From an uncultured Clostridia bacterium (GTDB lineage: Bacteria; Bacillota; Clostridia; TANB77; CAG-508): a stretch of 5,044 nucleotides of DNA. The translations under genes were made by a program, and so were the position numbers. Below, in pieces: positions 5,006 through 5,044 of this stretch. The stretch is from positions 1-5,044 of the forward strand of contig CALXRJ010000019.1 of the NCBI GenBank assembly GCA_944390615.1, given 5' to 3'. The notes beneath the pieces are model-generated. The model saw nothing but the letters and a program-made list of their open reading frames with translations, did not search any database and was not told the origin of the DNA. Position 1 is the first letter of the stretch; the number at the start of each line of letters is the position of its first letter.

Positions 5006-5044
5006 ATGAGTTCAGAAAATACAGATTTAAAAATATATATGTTT
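5006..5044 (+). CDS. Start of an unidentified gene, cut by the window end
   Basis: Thirteen codons from the ATG at 5006 read MSSENTDLKIYMF and stay open to the edge. AAGGAG at 4987-4992 is a good ribosome binding site but 13 bases from the ATG, longer than usual. A beginning of the LKIYMFG type occurs in regulators with an N-terminal winged helix and a BTAD domain, but so few residues do not allow a call. The preceding terminator and its own candidate promoter suggest it is a separate unit. Confidence 0.5.
   Translation, partial: MSSENTDLKIYMF

Overview
The window is AT-rich DNA from a low-GC Gram-positive anaerobe, most likely a member of Clostridia (Firmicutes). The evidence is a regulator with a Spo0A-type C-terminal domain, strong purine-rich ribosome binding sites, TTGaca/TATAAT-type promoters with 17-base spacers and U-tailed hairpin terminators. 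I cannot name a genus. Base composition is mosaic. By hand counts of single 60-base lines, the first gene is about 35% GC, part of the Fic gene is below 20%, and the small gene at 2911-3324 is about 35-55% on different lines. With one broken gene also present, this suggests an accessory or rearranged region.

Left part (1-1482): most of a gene for a FAD-dependent dehydrogenase-like protein (COG2509 type). It has an in-frame stop at 36-38 and an extra base at 1398 that shifts the conserved C-terminus out of frame, so it reads as a pseudogene. The true start lies left of the window.

Centre left (1483-2698): a Fic-domain protein with an N-terminal inhibitory motif and a C-terminal winged helix, but with the catalytic histidine of the Fic motif replaced by arginine. 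Its promoter lies inside an almost perfectly symmetric array of six TGCATATA-type half-sites, which looks like a multi-site operator.

Centre (2699-3373): a 55-base imperfect palindrome of unknown nature. It is followed by a well-formed promoter, a 137-residue protein of higher GC (possibly a small NlpC/P60-like cysteine hydrolase, weakly supported) and a strong terminator shared with the convergent gene.

Right part (3374-5044): two divergent regulators, an Xre-type helix-turn-helix protein on the minus strand and a receiver plus Spo0A-type DNA-binding protein on the plus strand. A consensus 0A-box-like heptamer and a short palindrome lie between them. After tandem hairpins comes a compact locus with a possible short minus-strand RNA, a candidate 15-residue tryptophan-rich peptide with its own ribosome binding site and terminator, and the first 13 codons of a further gene that runs off the window. 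The two regulators plus the tiny peptide gene could form a small regulatory island. That link rests on proximity only.
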